The notes under the pieces were generated by a model. It made no database searches. It saw nothing but the letters and a program-made list of their open reading frames with translations, and had not been told where the DNA came from. From positions 1-6,401 of the forward strand of contig JAEXGX010000239.1 of NCBI GenBank assembly GCA_023450535.1: DNA of 6,401 bases, in the 5' to 3' direction. How positions within the stretch are numbered: position 1 is the stretch's first letter; each line of letters opens with the position of its first letter. This document shows, piece by piece, positions 5,709 through 6,401 of this stretch. A program made the translations under genes and the position numbers. The DNA is from Pseudomonadota bacterium (GTDB lineage: Bacteria > Desulfobacterota > Desulfovibrionia > Desulfovibrionales > Desulfovibrionaceae).

Positions 5709-6358
5709 TGAGAAACCGGTTTGACGAGCAGCTCAACGAGCTGAACAGTGAAATGATCCGCATGGGCGCTTTGTGCGAGGAAGTCATTGCCCTCGCGGCA
5801 AAGGCGCTCGACGAGGGCGACCGCGCGCTTGCAAAGAAGGTCGCGCCGCTCGACACGCAGATCGATCAGAAAGAGCGCACCATTGAAACGCTCTGCCTGC
5901 GGCTTTTGCTCCAGCAGCAGCCTGTGGCGCGCGATCTGCGCCAGATTTCCGCCGCGCTCAAAATGATCACCGACATGGAGCGCATCGGAGACCAGGCGGA
6001 AGACATCGCCGAGATTGTCCTCTTCCTCGACGGAAGACCCAGCGAACACAACGGGCTTCTGCAGCAGATGGCGCGCGCCGCCATCACGATGGTCACGAAC
6101 AGCGTCGACGCCTTTGTCAAGCGCGACACACACCTTGCCACGCAGGTTGTGCGCTCGGACGATACGGTCGACCGCTATTTTTCCGACATCAAGCAGTCGC
6201 TCATTACGAAAATTTCCGAGAACCCGGCAGACGGGGCGTATTTCCTCGACTGCCTGATGATTGCCAAATACTTTGAACGCATTGCCGACCACGCCGTGAA
6301 CATTGCCCAATGGGTCATTTTCTCGGTGACCGGCGTCCATGAGGAGGGAGCAACATGA
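5705..6358 (+). CDS. phoU: Phosphate signalling regulator PhoU
   Basis: This 217-residue cytoplasmic helical protein relays the state of the Pst transporter to the phosphate sensor kinase and so restrains the Pho response when phosphate is plentiful. It has the usual two repeats of a three-helix bundle, with the family metal-binding motifs ERIGDQAEDIAE (92-103) and ERIADHAVNIAQ (191-202). LLLQQQPVARDLRQISAALKMITDMERIGDQ is a near-consensus stretch (from 67). Translation may start at 5705 (MMRN) or at the adjacent ATG at 5708; GGGGAGG at 5693-5699 is suitable for either. It overlaps both neighbours by four bases. Codon use (many GAG, CTC, GTC, ACG, GCG and CGC) differs from pstS-pstC-pstA. The text resembles Clostridia PhoU, as far as I can recall. 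Confidence 0.96.
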   Translation: MMRNRFDEQLNELNSEMIRMGALCEEVIALAAKALDEGDRALAKKVAPLDTQIDQKERTIETLCLRLLLQQQPVARDLRQISAALKMITDMERIGDQAEDIAEIVLFLDGRPSEHNGLLQQMARAAITMVTNSVDAFVKRDTHLATQVVRSDDTVDRYFSDIKQSLITKISENPADGAYFLDCLMIAKYFERIADHAVNIAQWVIFSVTGVHEEGAT

Positions 6359-6401
6359 TCTGGTGTGTGGAAGACGACGCCAGCATCCGCGACATTGAGG
6401 T
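6355..6401 (+). CDS. phoB: Start of a response regulator, probably PhoB/PhoP (cut by window end)
   Basis: Only the first 15 codons and two bases are present: MIWCVEDDASIRDIE. The pattern of a short beta strand, then the acidic EDD cluster, then S-I-R is the classic beginning of an OmpR-family receiver domain, where the acidic pair helps bind the magnesium needed for phosphorylation. A strong ribosome site (GAGGAGGGAG at 6341-6350) precedes the ATG, which overlaps the phoU stop by four bases (ATGA). Placement right after phoU makes the phosphate regulator by far the likeliest identity, but the DNA-binding domain is outside the window. Confidence 0.75.
   Translation, partial: MIWCVEDDASIRDIE

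Noticed and set aside
5684..6340. Long open frame antisense to phoU on the minus strand
   Set aside because: It is a shadow of phoU, whose family identity is certain; GC-rich third positions often leave the opposite strand open. No ribosome site or recognisable product supports it.

Overview
The window is ordinary bacterial chromosome of moderate GC content. It carries six complete genes and the first codons of a seventh. The most likely host is a Gram-negative anaerobe of the Desulfovibrionaceae (Desulfovibrio/Bilophila-like). This rests on the exported MsrB-MsrA fusion, on the 123-residue protein, which I recall (unverified) as a Desulfovibrio-type hypothetical, and on the style of the GC-rich intergenic hairpins. 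Host identity is an inference, not a proof.

Layout. Positions 1-295 hold no gene but are dense in palindromes and hairpins and lie downstream of the first gene. A minus-strand gene (296-1423) encodes a secreted bifunctional methionine sulfoxide reductase with MsrB before MsrA. A divergent gap (1424-1591) contains a perfect 14-bp palindrome. A plus-strand gene (1592-1963) encodes a small, charged, helical protein of unknown function and ends in a strong intrinsic terminator. From about 2033 to the right edge runs one phosphate operon, pstS-pstC-pstA-pstB-phoU-(phoB), preceded by a candidate Pho box/promoter.

How the genes work together. PstS binds phosphate in the periplasm, PstC and PstA form the membrane channel, and PstB is the ATPase. 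PhoU links transporter state to the two-component system whose response regulator begins at 6355. pstA/pstB, pstB/phoU and phoU/phoB overlap by four bases, so they are probably translationally coupled. pstS is set apart from pstC by a 185-base gap containing two large stem-loops.

The standout observation is PstS. Its two sequence halves are in the reverse of the usual order: the REDGSGTR half comes directly after the signal peptide and the AGSSSVTP half follows it. It looks like a circularly permuted but intact phosphate-binding protein. The transporter and PhoU sequences resemble those of Clostridia, and codon choice shifts near the end of pstB. Together these suggest that the operon was acquired horizontally, possibly as a mosaic.
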